Made by a program: the position numbers and the translations under genes
NCBI GenBank assembly: GCA_048201975.1
Contig: DBFBGQ010000036.1
Coordinates: 1-51,231 of the forward strand
Length of the DNA: 51,231 nt
Origin: Egerieenecus sp048201975
GTDB lineage: Bacteria; Bacillota; Clostridia; Christensenellales; Aristaeellaceae
Direction: 5' to 3'
The notes under the pieces: generated by a model
Database searches by the model: none
What the model saw: only the letters and a program-made list of their open reading frames with translations
What the model was told of the DNA's origin: nothing
Shown here: piece by piece, positions 25,499-34,287 of the stretch
How positions within the stretch are numbered: the first letter of the stretch is position 1
Layout: every line of letters begins with the position of its first letter

Positions 25499-26791
25499 TT
25501 GCATACGGTTGCATTTCACACCTTGGGATGCAAGGTGAATCAATATGATACCCAGGCCATGCTGGAGTTGTTCCGGGCGGCGGGGTACGCGGTGGCGCCC
25601 TTCGACGGGGAAGCGGAGGTTTATGTGCTGAATACCTGCACCGTCACCGGCACGGGGGATAAAAAGTCCATGCAGCTGACCCGCCGGCTGCGGCGGGAAC
25701 ATCCGCAAAGCCATATTGTGCTTTGCGGATGCCTGGCGCAGCGCAAGGGGGAGGAATTGCTGGCCACGGGGGCGCGGCTGGTGCTGGGCACCCAACGCCG
25801 GGGCGAAGTGGTGGAGCTGTTGGAGCGCGCCATCCGGGAAAACCGGCAGATCTGCGCAGTGGAGGCGCTGGGGCAGGCGAAGTTTGAGCGGCTGAACATC
25901 ACCGGCCAGCAGGAGCATACCCGCGCCACGCTGAAAATTCAGGAGGGGTGCAACAACCGCTGCACCTACTGCATCATTCCCAGCGTCCGGGGGCCCATAC
26001 GCTCCCGCCCCCTGGAGGAGATCGGGCAGGAGGCGGCGCGGCTGGCCGGGGTCGGCTTTACCGAGCTGGTGCTCACCGGCATCCACCTGTCCAGCTATGG
26101 CAAGGATATGGAGGGGAGCGCCACCCTGCTGGACGCCATCGAAAAGGTGCAGGCTGTCCCCGCGGTGCGGCGCATTCGCCTGGGAAGCCTGGAGCCCACC
26201 ATTGCCACGCCGGACTTTGCCCGCCGGCTGAAGGGGATGGACAAGGTCTGCCCCCAGTTTCATCTGGCGCTGCAAAGCGGTTCGGATACGGTGCTGGCGC
26301 GCATGGCCCGGCGGTACAACACCGCCATGTACTGGACGGGGGTGGAGAACCTGCGCCGGGAGTACCCTGAGGCGGCGTTTACCACGGATATCCTCACCGG
26401 CTTTCCCGGAGAGACCCAGGAGGAATATGAGCAAACCCGGCGCATGATCCAGCGGGTGGGTTTCGCCAAGATCCACGTGTTCCCCTATTCCCCCAGGGAA
26501 GGGACCAAGGCGGCGGCCATGCCCGGTCAGCTGCCCAACGGGGAAAAGGAGCGGCGCGCCCGGGAGCTGATCGCCCTGGGGGAAGCGGTGGGACGGCGCT
26601 ACCGGGAAGGATTTGTGGGCCGGGAGGTCGAAGTCTTATTGGAAGAAACCCTGCCGGATGGCTCCTGGGTGGGGTATACCCCGGAGTACCTGCGGGTGGA
26701 GTTCCCTTGCCCGGACGGCGCGCAGGGGCAGTACCGGCGGGTATGCGCCCTGGCCTGCACGGCGGAGGGACTTTCCGGGAAAGAATTGTGA
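25499..26791 (+). CDS. mtaB: tRNA N6-threonylcarbamoyladenosine-37 methylthiotransferase
   Basis: This 430-residue radical SAM enzyme adds a methylthio group to t6A37 of tRNA. The UPF0004 domain begins TLGCKVNQYD. The radical SAM cluster is CNNRCTYC (Cys151, Cys155, Cys158). A TRAM-like end follows. The start must be the TTG at 25499: a stop codon lies 12 bases upstream in frame and the conserved GCKVN is only about 10 residues in. The GAGG ribosome site is rather far (about 12 bases), so translation may be modest. Confidence 0.94.
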   Translation: MHTVAFHTLGCKVNQYDTQAMLELFRAAGYAVAPFDGEAEVYVLNTCTVTGTGDKKSMQLTRRLRREHPQSHIVLCGCLAQRKGEELLATGARLVLGTQRRGEVVELLERAIRENRQICAVEALGQAKFERLNITGQQEHTRATLKIQEGCNNRCTYCIIPSVRGPIRSRPLEEIGQEAARLAGVGFTELVLTGIHLSSYGKDMEGSATLLDAIEKVQAVPAVRRIRLGSLEPTIATPDFARRLKGMDKVCPQFHLALQSGSDTVLARMARRYNTAMYWTGVENLRREYPEAAFTTDILTGFPGETQEEYEQTRRMIQRVGFAKIHVFPYSPREGTKAAAMPGQLPNGEKERRARELIALGEAVGRRYREGFVGREVEVLLEETLPDGSWVGYTPEYLRVEFPCPDGAQGQYRRVCALACTAEGLSGKEL

Positions 26792-26861
26792 ACTTTTTGT
26801 GACATGGCATGAAAGAGACAGCGCACTGCGTTGCTATTTATGGAAAGGATGCGAACACACG

Positions 26862-27206
26862 ATGGAAAATTGCCTTTTCTGCAAGATCATCCGGGGAGAA
26901 ATTCCCTCCGCCAAGGTGTACGAGGATGATCAGGTGTATGCCTTCCGGGACATCAACCCGCAGGCGCCGGTGCATGTGTTGGTGATTCCCAAGGTCCACG
27001 CCGCTTCTCTGGGCGCGGCGGAGCAGCTTACGGACCAGCAGCTGGCCGCCTGCCTGCGCGCCTGCGCAAAGGTGGCGGAGCTGGAAGGGCTGAAGGAAAC
27101 GGGCTTCCGGGTGGTGTCCAACTGCGGGAAGGACGCCTGCCAGTCGGTGGGTCACCTGCACTTCCACGTGCTGGGAGGACGCGCCATGGCGGAGCAAATG
27201 GCTTGA
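26862..27206 (+). CDS. HIT family protein (Hint-like purine nucleotide hydrolase)
   Basis: A 114-residue protein with CLFCKIIRGEIPSAKVYED at the N-terminus and the histidine triad HLHFHVLGG near the C-terminus. Family members hydrolyse nucleoside phosphoramidates and related mononucleotides. The Cys-x-x-Cys near the start is commonly a zinc site. It follows mtaB by 70 bases and may share its transcript. Confidence 0.93.
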   Translation: MENCLFCKIIRGEIPSAKVYEDDQVYAFRDINPQAPVHVLVIPKVHAASLGAAEQLTDQQLAACLRACAKVAELEGLKETGFRVVSNCGKDACQSVGHLHFHVLGGRAMAEQMA

Positions 27207-27263
27207 GCTGCCTGGCCTGCGCAGGGCGCGGGCAAAAATTCTTTGAAAAAATAGATTTTGCTG

Positions 27264-27292
27264 TTGACGAGCTTGCGCAAAGGCGATATAAT
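27264..27292 (+). promoter_or_regulatory. Promoter of rpsU
   Basis: TTGACG (27264-27269), a 17-base spacer and a perfect TATAAT (27287-27292). The leader is about 65 bases and ends with GGGGAGGG at 27351-27358. Confidence 0.8.
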
Positions 27293-27364
27293 GACAATAC
27301 GGTTCGCCATCCGTCCGTCTAGCCGGCTGATGTCAAGGCGAGATGAGCGAGGGGAGGGATAACA

Positions 27365-27538
27365 GTGTCCGAGGTACGTATTCGTGAGAACGAATCCCTG
27401 GAGAGCGCGCTCAAGCGGTTTAAGCGCCAGTGTGCTCGTGCCGGCGTTTTGGCTGAGGTTCGCAAGCGTGAGCATTACGAAAAGCCCAGCGTGAAGCGCA
27501 AGAAGAAGGCAGAGGCTGCACGCAAGCGTAAGTACTGA
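27365..27538 (+). CDS. rpsU: 30S ribosomal protein S21 (bS21)
   Basis: A 57-residue protein starting with GTG. It begins SEVRIRENESLESALKRFKR and ends in KPSVKRKKKAEAARKRKY, the classic basic tail of bS21. A GGGGAGGG ribosome site sits 6 bases upstream. It has its own promoter and a strong terminator and is transcribed alone. Confidence 0.96.
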   Translation: MSEVRIRENESLESALKRFKRQCARAGVLAEVRKREHYEKPSVKRKKKAEAARKRKY

Positions 27539-27552
27539 TTTTTTTCAAATGT

Positions 27553-27589
27553 CCCCTTTCCGCGAACTATGCGGGAAGGGGCCTTTTTT
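27553..27589 (+). terminator. Intrinsic terminator after rpsU
   Basis: An 11-base-pair stem CCCCTTTCCGC / GCGGGAAGGGG with one T-G wobble, loop GAACTAT, followed by CCTTTTTT. Confidence 0.9.
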
Positions 27590-27679
27590 CGCCATGAAGT
27601 GGTAAAGAATATACACATCATCGGCAAAATCGTTCGCAAATTATTCACATAATGATACGAAAAAAACCAGGTTTCTCCC

Positions 27680-27708
27680 TTGCGTTGCGCCGCGGATTTT
27701 GTTATACT
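27680..27708 (+). promoter_or_regulatory. Promoter of the TRM11-like methyltransferase gene
   Basis: TTGCGT (27680-27685), a 17-base spacer and TATACT (27703-27708). Confidence 0.7.
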
Positions 27709-27739
27709 ATCCTTATCAATGGACAAGAAAGAGGATGTC

Positions 27740-28753
27740 ATGCAATACGCATTTCAACTGTTGCCGCACCCGAACGTTCGCTATCAAGCCGCACTTGAAA
27801 AACTTGGAAAAGCGGAGTTGCAGTGCATGCTGCGGGCACTGGACGTCTTCACGGAACCGCGGATGGAATCTATAGGCGGCATTCCCTTTCTGGCCTTTGA
27901 GTGCCGGGAGCTGACTCAGAAGGAGCTGGGGTGGCTCTCCTACCTGAGCGGCGTCTATTTGTGGACACGCCGGGAGGGAGAAGCGCTCATGGCGCTGACG
28001 CGGCCGGCAAAATGTTATCTGCCCGGAGAAATGGCGGAACTGCTGAAGTATAAAGGCAAGACAAACGCCGCCTTTACTTCGCTGATGCTCAATCTGGCCC
28101 GGAGCCAGAGCGCCTTTGCCCGGGAGGAGCGTCCGTTGACCGTGCTGGATCCCATGTGCGGCAAAGGCACAACCCTGTACTGCGCTTTGGCCCAGGGGAT
28201 GAACGCCGTGGGGATGGACAAGGACCGGCGGGATCTGAAGGAAGCGATGGATTTCGTGAGCCGCTTTTTTCAAATGGAGCGGATCAAACACAGCCTGTCC
28301 CAGGGGTCGCGCTCGTCGCCCAAGGGCCCTGCGGCGCCGGAGGCGGTTTATACCCTGGCGGACACCCGGGAGCATTATCAGGCGGGAGACACCCGCACGC
28401 TGCGCTTTTTGCTGGGAGATACCAGGCAGGCAGGGGCGCTGCTGCGCAAGTCCCCCGTGGAGCTATTGGTAGCCGACCTGCCCTATGGCGTGCAGCATGC
28501 CCCGGAGGACGGGGGCAGAACCGAGAGCTTTGCGCAGCTGCTTCGCGGCGCATTGCCCGCATGGCGCGAAGCCGTGCGTCCAGGGGGCGCCATGGCCTTG
28601 TCCTTTAATCGTTATACCCTGTCCAAGAGCCGCCTGAGCGAATGGGCGCAGGAGGCGGGGTGGCTTCCTTTGCTGGAGGCGCCCCTGGACGACCTGGAGC
28701 ATTATGTGGAGCAGGCTGTCAATCGGGATGTATTGCTCTGCCGCAGGCCCTGA
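27740..28753 (+). CDS. TRM11-like SAM-dependent RNA/DNA methyltransferase
   Basis: The protein has 337 residues. The SAM-binding motif is LTVLDPMCGKGTTLYCAL, and motif IV is VADLPYG in place of the usual NPPY. The layout (N-terminal domain, then Rossmann fold starting DPMCGKGT) fits the TRM11/N2-guanine methyltransferase group, so tRNA is a likely substrate. The ATG at 27740 is preferred because AGAGG lies just upstream; the ATG at 27719 would be almost leaderless. It stands between rpsU and rho with its own promoter. Confidence 0.82.
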   Translation: MQYAFQLLPHPNVRYQAALEKLGKAELQCMLRALDVFTEPRMESIGGIPFLAFECRELTQKELGWLSYLSGVYLWTRREGEALMALTRPAKCYLPGEMAELLKYKGKTNAAFTSLMLNLARSQSAFAREERPLTVLDPMCGKGTTLYCALAQGMNAVGMDKDRRDLKEAMDFVSRFFQMERIKHSLSQGSRSSPKGPAAPEAVYTLADTREHYQAGDTRTLRFLLGDTRQAGALLRKSPVELLVADLPYGVQHAPEDGGRTESFAQLLRGALPAWREAVRPGGAMALSFNRYTLSKSRLSEWAQEAGWLPLLEAPLDDLEHYVEQAVNRDVLLCRRP

Positions 28754-28928
28754 AGCGGCAGACGGCCCTGTCCGTTTTCAATAAGGGCGTTTATGGTGTA
28801 GCGGATGGCGGCGGGGGCAATGGCCCCTGGGGCATGCAAATCTGTCTGTTGGTTGACGGCAAATCGTCTGTGCCTGGCAGCGGTCTTGAGTTTATTTATT
28901 GTTGCGACCACGCAAGGAGGATGGAAAA

Positions 28929-30845
28929 TTGTCAAGTCTTGAGCTTTCTTCCATGACCGTTATCGAACTGCGCAAGCTGGCGAAGGAAAAGCATGTCCGG
29001 CTTGGCGCGGGTTTGTCCAAAGACGGTATTATTCAAAAGCTGACCGCTGCATTGGCGGAAGAACCGACTGCTGCTGCGCCGGAGGCGGCGCTGGCGGCGG
29101 AGGAGCCGGAGGACGCGGGAGAAACCTCGGAAGCGGCCAAGGAAGAACCTGCCGCGCCTGCCGGGGCGGATGCGTCAGCGGAGCCTCCGGCACGGGAAGA
29201 ACGCGCTGCGTCCACACAGTTTAAGGCTGCCTGGCATAATCCGTCGCCCCGCTACGGCACAAAGCCCGCTTACCAGGCGCCGGCCTATACGCCGCGCCCG
29301 TCCTGGCAGGGACGTACTGCCGCCGCCGCTCCGCGCACCCCTTCCGGCGCGGACACTGTGCGGGTGAATACGACCCGCCCGGCCAATTATGCGCCCCGCT
29401 TCGGCCCGGATGCGGTGGATCCCGCGCCGGCGCAGCGTCCCGCGGAGGAATATCGCGCCTTCCGGGAGCAGCCGCGGAGCTTTGGCGGGTATGGGGAGAA
29501 TCGGCCGGCCTATGGGGAGCGCAGCTGGAATGAGCCCGCGCGCCCGTCCGTTCAGGAGAGCGGCTTCGGGCCTGCCTCCTACGCGCCCAATCCTGCGCCT
29601 GCCTATGCGCCCCGCACGGGCTATGCTTCCCGGCGCTCGGATACGGGCTACTACAACCAGGAGCTGGGGACCTCCAACCCCGCGGTGCCGGAGATGCTGG
29701 CGGCGGGGGAATGCGGCGACGGTCAGGGCATCCTGGAGATCCATCCCGACGGATACGGGTTCCTGCGGCCGGAAAACTTCCTGCCCTCCAGCAAGGATAT
29801 TTACGTGTCCATGGCGCAGATCCGCCGCTTTGGCCTGCGCACTGGCGACCTGGTGGTGGGCAAGACCCGTCCCCAGCGGGAAGGGGACAAGTATGCGGCC
29901 ATGCTGTACATCACGCAAATCAATGGCATTGTCCCTGACGAGCTGGGGGAGCGTCCCGCCTTTGAGGATCTGACGCCGGTTTATCCCAGCCGCCGCATTG
30001 ACCTGGAATCCCACAACGGCAAGGGCAGCGACGCCATGCGCATCGCGGACCTGATCGCGCCCATCGGCTTTGGCCAGCGCGGCCTGCTCCTGTGCCCGCC
30101 GGATTCCGGAAAGACACAGATTCTGCAGGACTTCGCCAACGTGGTCACGGAGAACTATCCTCAGGCCACGGTGCTGGTGCTGCTCATCGACGAATGCCCC
30201 GAGGATGTGACGCTCTTCCGGGAGCAGGTCAAGTGCGAAGTGGTGGCGTCCACCTTTGACCAGGCCCCGGAGAACCATCTGCGCCTGGCGGATATGGTGC
30301 TGGAGCGCGCCCAGCGGCTGGTGGAGCAGAAGCAGGACGTGGTGCTGGTGGTGGACAGCCTCACCCGGCTGGCCAAGACCTATACCACCACCGCCGCCCA
30401 GCAGGGGCGGAACCTGCCCGGCATGGTGAATCCCACCAGCCTGTTCCGCGCCAAGAAGCTGTTTGGCACCGCCCGCTGCGTGAAGGAGGGCGGCAGCCTG
30501 ACCATCCTGGGCGCGATGAACGTGGACAACGGCTCCAAGGTGGACGACACCGTGGTGGAGGAGTTCAAGGGCACCGCCAATATGGAGCTGGTGCTGGATC
30601 AGGAGGTGGCCAAGGCGGGCGTCACCCCGGCCATCAACCTGCAAAAGAGCGGCACCAAGCGCGCGGACCTGCTAATGACCCCCGCGGAGATGCAGGGCCT
30701 GCAGGCCGTGCGGTCCATCCTGGGCTCCACCCACTCGGCCACCGCCATCCCGCAGCTGCTGAGCATGATGGACAAAGCCAGCGGCAACGACGAACTGCTG
30801 GCCAAGATCCAGGAATGGGTGGCCCTGCTGGACAAGAGCCGCTGA
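28929..30845 (+). CDS. rho: Transcription termination factor Rho, divergent ATPase residues
   Basis: This 638-residue protein starts at TTG 28929, 9 bases after AAGGAGG. The N-terminal helical part (MSSLELSSMTVIELRKLAKE) is followed by a disordered insert of about 200 residues rich in Ala, Pro, Tyr and Arg, as in Actinobacteria and some Clostridia. The cold-shock-like RNA-binding domain reads GILEIHPDGYGFLRPENFLP. The ATPase core has GFGQRGLLLCPPDSGKT with Walker Lys395. Compared by eye with E. coli Rho, PPKAGKT is PPDSGKT (K181 to Asp392), DERPEE is DECPED (R212 to Cys423), and the arginine finger GTR is GTK (R366 to Lys577). Overall similarity leaves no doubt about the family, but activity may differ. 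No clear promoter is seen in the 175-base gap before it. Confidence 0.93.
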   Translation: MSSLELSSMTVIELRKLAKEKHVRLGAGLSKDGIIQKLTAALAEEPTAAAPEAALAAEEPEDAGETSEAAKEEPAAPAGADASAEPPAREERAASTQFKAAWHNPSPRYGTKPAYQAPAYTPRPSWQGRTAAAAPRTPSGADTVRVNTTRPANYAPRFGPDAVDPAPAQRPAEEYRAFREQPRSFGGYGENRPAYGERSWNEPARPSVQESGFGPASYAPNPAPAYAPRTGYASRRSDTGYYNQELGTSNPAVPEMLAAGECGDGQGILEIHPDGYGFLRPENFLPSSKDIYVSMAQIRRFGLRTGDLVVGKTRPQREGDKYAAMLYITQINGIVPDELGERPAFEDLTPVYPSRRIDLESHNGKGSDAMRIADLIAPIGFGQRGLLLCPPDSGKTQILQDFANVVTENYPQATVLVLLIDECPEDVTLFREQVKCEVVASTFDQAPENHLRLADMVLERAQRLVEQKQDVVLVVDSLTRLAKTYTTTAAQQGRNLPGMVNPTSLFRAKKLFGTARCVKEGGSLTILGAMNVDNGSKVDDTVVEEFKGTANMELVLDQEVAKAGVTPAINLQKSGTKRADLLMTPAEMQGLQAVRSILGSTHSATAIPQLLSMMDKASGNDELLAKIQEWVALLDKSR

Positions 30846-30875
30846 GCGGGTCGGGAAACATCTTGTAAAAACCGC

Positions 30876-30904
30876 TTGCAATTCGGGCGTGACTATGGTA
30901 GAAT
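30876..30904 (+). promoter_or_regulatory. Promoter of rpmE
   Basis: TTGCAA (30876-30881), a 17-base spacer and TAGAAT (30899-30904). An AAGAGGTG ribosome site precedes the ATG at 30959. Confidence 0.72.
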
Positions 30905-30958
30905 ATTCTCCGCGGCAGAAAAGCCCGATCATTGCATGCGCGAAAGAGGTGAAAAGTC

Positions 30959-31159
30959 ATGAAAGAAGGAATCCATCCCAAGTACGGCAAGGCCATCGTT
31001 CGCTGCGTGTGCGGTGAGACGTTTGAAACCGGCAGCACAAAGAAGGAGCTGAAGGTTGATATCTGCTCCAAGTGCCATCCTTTCTTCACCGGCAAGCAGA
31101 AGCTGGTGGACACCGGCGGACGCGTCGATCGCTTCAAGAAGCGTTTCGGCATCGAATAA
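30959..31159 (+). CDS. rpmE: 50S ribosomal protein L31 (bL31), zinc-binding form
   Basis: A 66-residue protein beginning MKEGIHPKYGKAIVRCVCG. It keeps the zinc-ribbon cysteines (CVC and CSKC), so it is the C+ form, not the zinc-free paralogue. It follows rho, as in many Firmicutes, and ends in its own terminator. Confidence 0.97.
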   Translation: MKEGIHPKYGKAIVRCVCGETFETGSTKKELKVDICSKCHPFFTGKQKLVDTGGRVDRFKKRFGIE

Positions 31160-31167
31160 GCCCTCAC

Positions 31168-31200
31168 AGCGTACCGAGCAAGCGTTCGGTACGCTTTTTT
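31168..31200 (+). terminator. Intrinsic terminator after rpmE
   Basis: A 10-base-pair stem AGCGTACCGA / TCGGTACGCT, followed by TTTTT. Confidence 0.9.
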
Positions 31201-31322
31201 GTTGTAGGTTCGGCTGGGATTCTTTGCAATCGGCCCCGCCGGGGCAGGGAAAAGCCTCGGAGGGCGCGAATACATACACGAATTAGCGGCGCGCCCCTGC
31301 GCGCAGAAAGAGGTTGCGGATC

Positions 31323-32354
31323 TTGAACAAGCAAAAGCAAAGCGCCTGCCCCCGGGTGGATATCGGAGGCCAGGCGGTGATGGAAGGCGTGATGATGAAG
31401 GCCCCGGACGCCATCGCCATTGCGGTGCGGCGGCCGGACAAGACCATCGTGGTGAAGCGCCGGGAATACGTCTCTCCGGCCAAGAAGCACAAGTGGATGG
31501 GCTGGCCCTTCGTCCGCGGGGTGGTGAACCTGTGCAGCATGCTGGCCATGGGCATGACCACCCTGCAGGAGTCCACGGAGATGCTGGGGGTGCTGGACGA
31601 GGAACCCAGCAAGTTTGAGCTGTGGCTGAGCAAAAAGCTGGGCAAGGGTGTGGACAAGATCGTCATGGGCGTGGCGGTGGTGCTGGCGGTGGTGCTGTCC
31701 GTGGGACTGTTTTTCCTGATTCCCGCCGGCTTTGCCCAGTGGCTCAAGAGCCTGGGCATGGGCCGTGTGGGCGTGAACCTGCTCAGCGGCCTGCTGCGCA
31801 TCCTCATCCTGATGGGGTACATGATCTTCTGCGCTTTTGTGCCGGATGTGCGCCGGACCTTCCAGTACCATGGAGCAGAGCACAAAACCGTCTACAACCA
31901 TGAGGCGGACCTGCCCCTGACCCCGGAAAACGCCGACCGGTATACTACGCTGCATCCCCGGTGCGGCACCAGCTTTCTGCTGATTGTTTTCGTGATTTCC
32001 ATGCTGCTGTTCACCGTAGTGGGGTATAACGGGGACGTGTTTCTGTGGCGCTTCCTGAGCCACTTGGCGCTGCTGCCGGTGGTGGCCGGGGTCAGCTATG
32101 AGGTGCTCAAGGGCCTGGCCCACAGCGAAACGCCCTTGGCCCGCGCCCTGCGCTGGCCCGGCATGCAGATGCAGCGCTTGACCACCCGCAAGCCGGATCT
32201 TGGCATGCTGGAGGTGGCCATCGTTTCCATGAATGTGGCGCTTCATGGCATGCCGGAGCAAGCCCCGCGCACCGAGGAGGGATACGCGGTGCTGCACAGC
32301 TACCGGGAGTCTGAGCCGGACTATGCCTGGCCGGAAGCGCCGGAGCAGGCATGA
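31323..32354 (+). CDS. DUF1385 family membrane protein (YqhQ-like)
   Basis: This 343-residue protein has the family hallmark DIGGQAVMEGVMMKAP near the N-terminus and YHGAEHKTVYNHE in the middle. There are four to five transmembrane segments. The start is TTG at 31323, with AGAGG 9 bases upstream; a TTG at 31314 is too close to that site. The gene order rpmE, DUF1385, prmC, prfA is characteristic of Clostridia. Its biochemical function is unknown. The stop overlaps prmC by 4 bases. Confidence 0.92.
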   Translation: MNKQKQSACPRVDIGGQAVMEGVMMKAPDAIAIAVRRPDKTIVVKRREYVSPAKKHKWMGWPFVRGVVNLCSMLAMGMTTLQESTEMLGVLDEEPSKFELWLSKKLGKGVDKIVMGVAVVLAVVLSVGLFFLIPAGFAQWLKSLGMGRVGVNLLSGLLRILILMGYMIFCAFVPDVRRTFQYHGAEHKTVYNHEADLPLTPENADRYTTLHPRCGTSFLLIVFVISMLLFTVVGYNGDVFLWRFLSHLALLPVVAGVSYEVLKGLAHSETPLARALRWPGMQMQRLTTRKPDLGMLEVAIVSMNVALHGMPEQAPRTEEGYAVLHSYRESEPDYAWPEAPEQA

Positions 32355-33184
32355 CCCTGCAGGAGGCGTGCCGCAAGGCGGCGGCGGCATTCAAGGCTGC
32401 GGGCATCCCGGATCCGGCGTGGGACAGCGGGTTGCTGATGGAGCGGGCGAGCGGGGAGCCGCCGCTGCTGGCCCGGCTCAGCCAGCGCCAGCTGACGGAG
32501 GGGGAGGCGCAGGCCTTTGCGGCTTTGTGCGCCCGGCGATTGAACCGGGAGCCCCTGCAATATATCCTGGGGGAGCAGAGCTTTCTGGGCCGGAGCTTTC
32601 AGGTGGACGGGCGGGTGCTGATTCCCCGGCCGGAGACGGAGCTGCTGGCGGAGCGCGCCGCGGAGGCGCTGCGGGGATTTCCCGGCGCTCCCCGCGCCCT
32701 GGATCTGTGCTGCGGCAGCGGCTGCCTGGGCGTCACCCTGGCGCTGGAGGCGCCCGAAGCGCAGGTGGAAGCCGCCGATCTTTCTGCGGATGCCCTGGCG
32801 GTGGCGCGGAGCAATGCGGCGCGGCTGGGGGCAACGGTGCGCTTTTTTCAGGGGGACCTGTGGCGGGCGGTGGCGGGCAGAACCTATGCGCTGATTGTTA
32901 GCAATCCCCCCTATATCCCGGACGACGACTGCCGGACGCTGCAGCCGGAGGTTATGCGGGAACCGGCCATGGCGCTGCGGGGCGGCGCGGACGGCCTGGA
33001 TTTTTACCGGCGGATTACAGCGGGGCTGGAGGAGCACCTGCTCCCCGGGGGCGCGCTGTTTCTGGAGGTGGGCTGCGGCCAGGCGGACGCCGTGGCGGAA
33101 ATGCTGTCCCGGACGGGGCTTGCTACGGCCTGCCACCGGGATTACCAGGGCATTCTGCGCATGGTGGAGGCCTGGCGGAAATGA
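32351..33184 (+). CDS. prmC: Peptide chain release factor N5-glutamine methyltransferase
   Basis: This 277-residue enzyme methylates the GGQ glutamine of release factors. The N-terminal five-helix domain (about 1-85) contains REPLQYILGEQSF. The Rossmann domain carries ALDLCCGSGCLGVTLAL and the diagnostic NPPYIP. It is coupled by ATGA to DUF1385 upstream and precedes its substrate gene prfA by 21 bases. Confidence 0.96.
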   Translation: MTLQEACRKAAAAFKAAGIPDPAWDSGLLMERASGEPPLLARLSQRQLTEGEAQAFAALCARRLNREPLQYILGEQSFLGRSFQVDGRVLIPRPETELLAERAAEALRGFPGAPRALDLCCGSGCLGVTLALEAPEAQVEAADLSADALAVARSNAARLGATVRFFQGDLWRAVAGRTYALIVSNPPYIPDDDCRTLQPEVMREPAMALRGGADGLDFYRRITAGLEEHLLPGGALFLEVGCGQADAVAEMLSRTGLATACHRDYQGILRMVEAWRK

Positions 33185-33205
33185 AGCGATGCGGTGTGAG
33201 GTTGC

Positions 33206-34264
33206 ATGATCGAGAAATTCCAATGGATGCAGGAGCGGTATGAGGAGCTTTCCCAGGCGGTAAGCCAGCCGGAGATCATTGCGGATACGCCCAGGTGGCA
33301 GCGCCTGCTCAAGGAGCATGCCCAGCTGGAGCCCGCGGTAACGGCCTGGAGGCGCTACCAGGCGCTCATTGTCCAGGAAAAGCAGGCGGAGGAAATGCTG
33401 GCGGATCCAGAGCTGTCCCCCATGGCGCAGGAGGAACTGAAAGCGCTGCGGGAGGCGAGGGAGGCGCTGGAGGGCGAGATGCGCCTGCTGCTGTTGCCCC
33501 GGGACCCCAACGATGAGCGCAGCGTGGTCATGGAGATCCGCGCGGGGGCCGGGGGAGACGAGGCCAGCCTGTTCGGCGCGAGCCTGATGCGCATGTATGT
33601 CCGTTACGCCGAACGTCATGGCTATCGGGTGGAGCCCGTCTCCGCCAACATGACGGAGCTGGGCGGCGTGAAGGAAGCGGTATTCACCCTGTGCGGGGCA
33701 GGCGCCTTTGCACGAATGAAGTATGAAAGCGGTGTGCACCGGGTGCAGCGGGTGCCCAGCACGGAGTCCGGCGGGCGAATCCATACCTCCACCTGCACCG
33801 TGGCGGTGCTCCCCGAGGCGGAGGATGTGGAGGTGGAGATCGCCCCCAAGGATTTGCGCATTGACGTGTACCGCTCCACGGGCCACGGAGGACAGTGCGT
33901 CAACACCACGGACTCCGCCGTGCGCATCACCCATCTGCCCACGGGGCTGGTGGTTACCTGCCAGGATGAGAAGAGCCAAATCAAGAACCGGGATAAGGCC
34001 ATGCGGGTGCTGAAAAGCCGCCTGCTGGAGAAGCTGCAATCCGAGCAGGATGCCGCCTACGCGGAGAACCGGCGGGGACAGGTGGGCACCGGGGACCGCA
34101 GCGAGCGCATCCGCACCTACAACTTTCCCCAGGGGCGGGTGACGGATCATCGAATCGGGCTTACCCTGTACCGCATTGACGAAATCATGGACGGCGATCT
34201 GGACGAGATCATCGACGCCCTGCGCATGGAGGAACAGGCGCGCATGCTGCGGGAGATGAACTGA
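33206..34264 (+). CDS. prfA: Peptide chain release factor 1
   Basis: This 352-residue factor recognises UAA and UAG stop codons. The codon-recognition tripeptide is in RVPSTESGGRIHTSTC (PST in place of the common PAT). The hydrolysis motif is GHGGQCVNTTDSAVRITH with the GGQ that PrmC methylates. The C-terminal GTGDRSERIRTYNFPQGRV is typical. Start ATG is preceded by GTGAGG. Confidence 0.96.
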   Translation: MIEKFQWMQERYEELSQAVSQPEIIADTPRWQRLLKEHAQLEPAVTAWRRYQALIVQEKQAEEMLADPELSPMAQEELKALREAREALEGEMRLLLLPRDPNDERSVVMEIRAGAGGDEASLFGASLMRMYVRYAERHGYRVEPVSANMTELGGVKEAVFTLCGAGAFARMKYESGVHRVQRVPSTESGGRIHTSTCTVAVLPEAEDVEVEIAPKDLRIDVYRSTGHGGQCVNTTDSAVRITHLPTGLVVTCQDEKSQIKNRDKAMRVLKSRLLEKLQSEQDAAYAENRRGQVGTGDRSERIRTYNFPQGRVTDHRIGLTLYRIDEIMDGDLDEIIDALRMEEQARMLREMN

Positions 34265-34287
34265 GCCGCCAAGGGGGAGCGAAAACC

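Noticed and set aside
28754..28928. TTGACG at 28853 as a rho promoter
   Set aside because: No -10-like box lies at a suitable distance; the rho promoter stays unassigned.
31201..31322. Possible separate promoter for the DUF1385-prmC-prfA operon
   Set aside because: A TTGCAA is present at 31224, but no -10 at the right distance; read-through past the rpmE terminator or an unseen promoter is possible.
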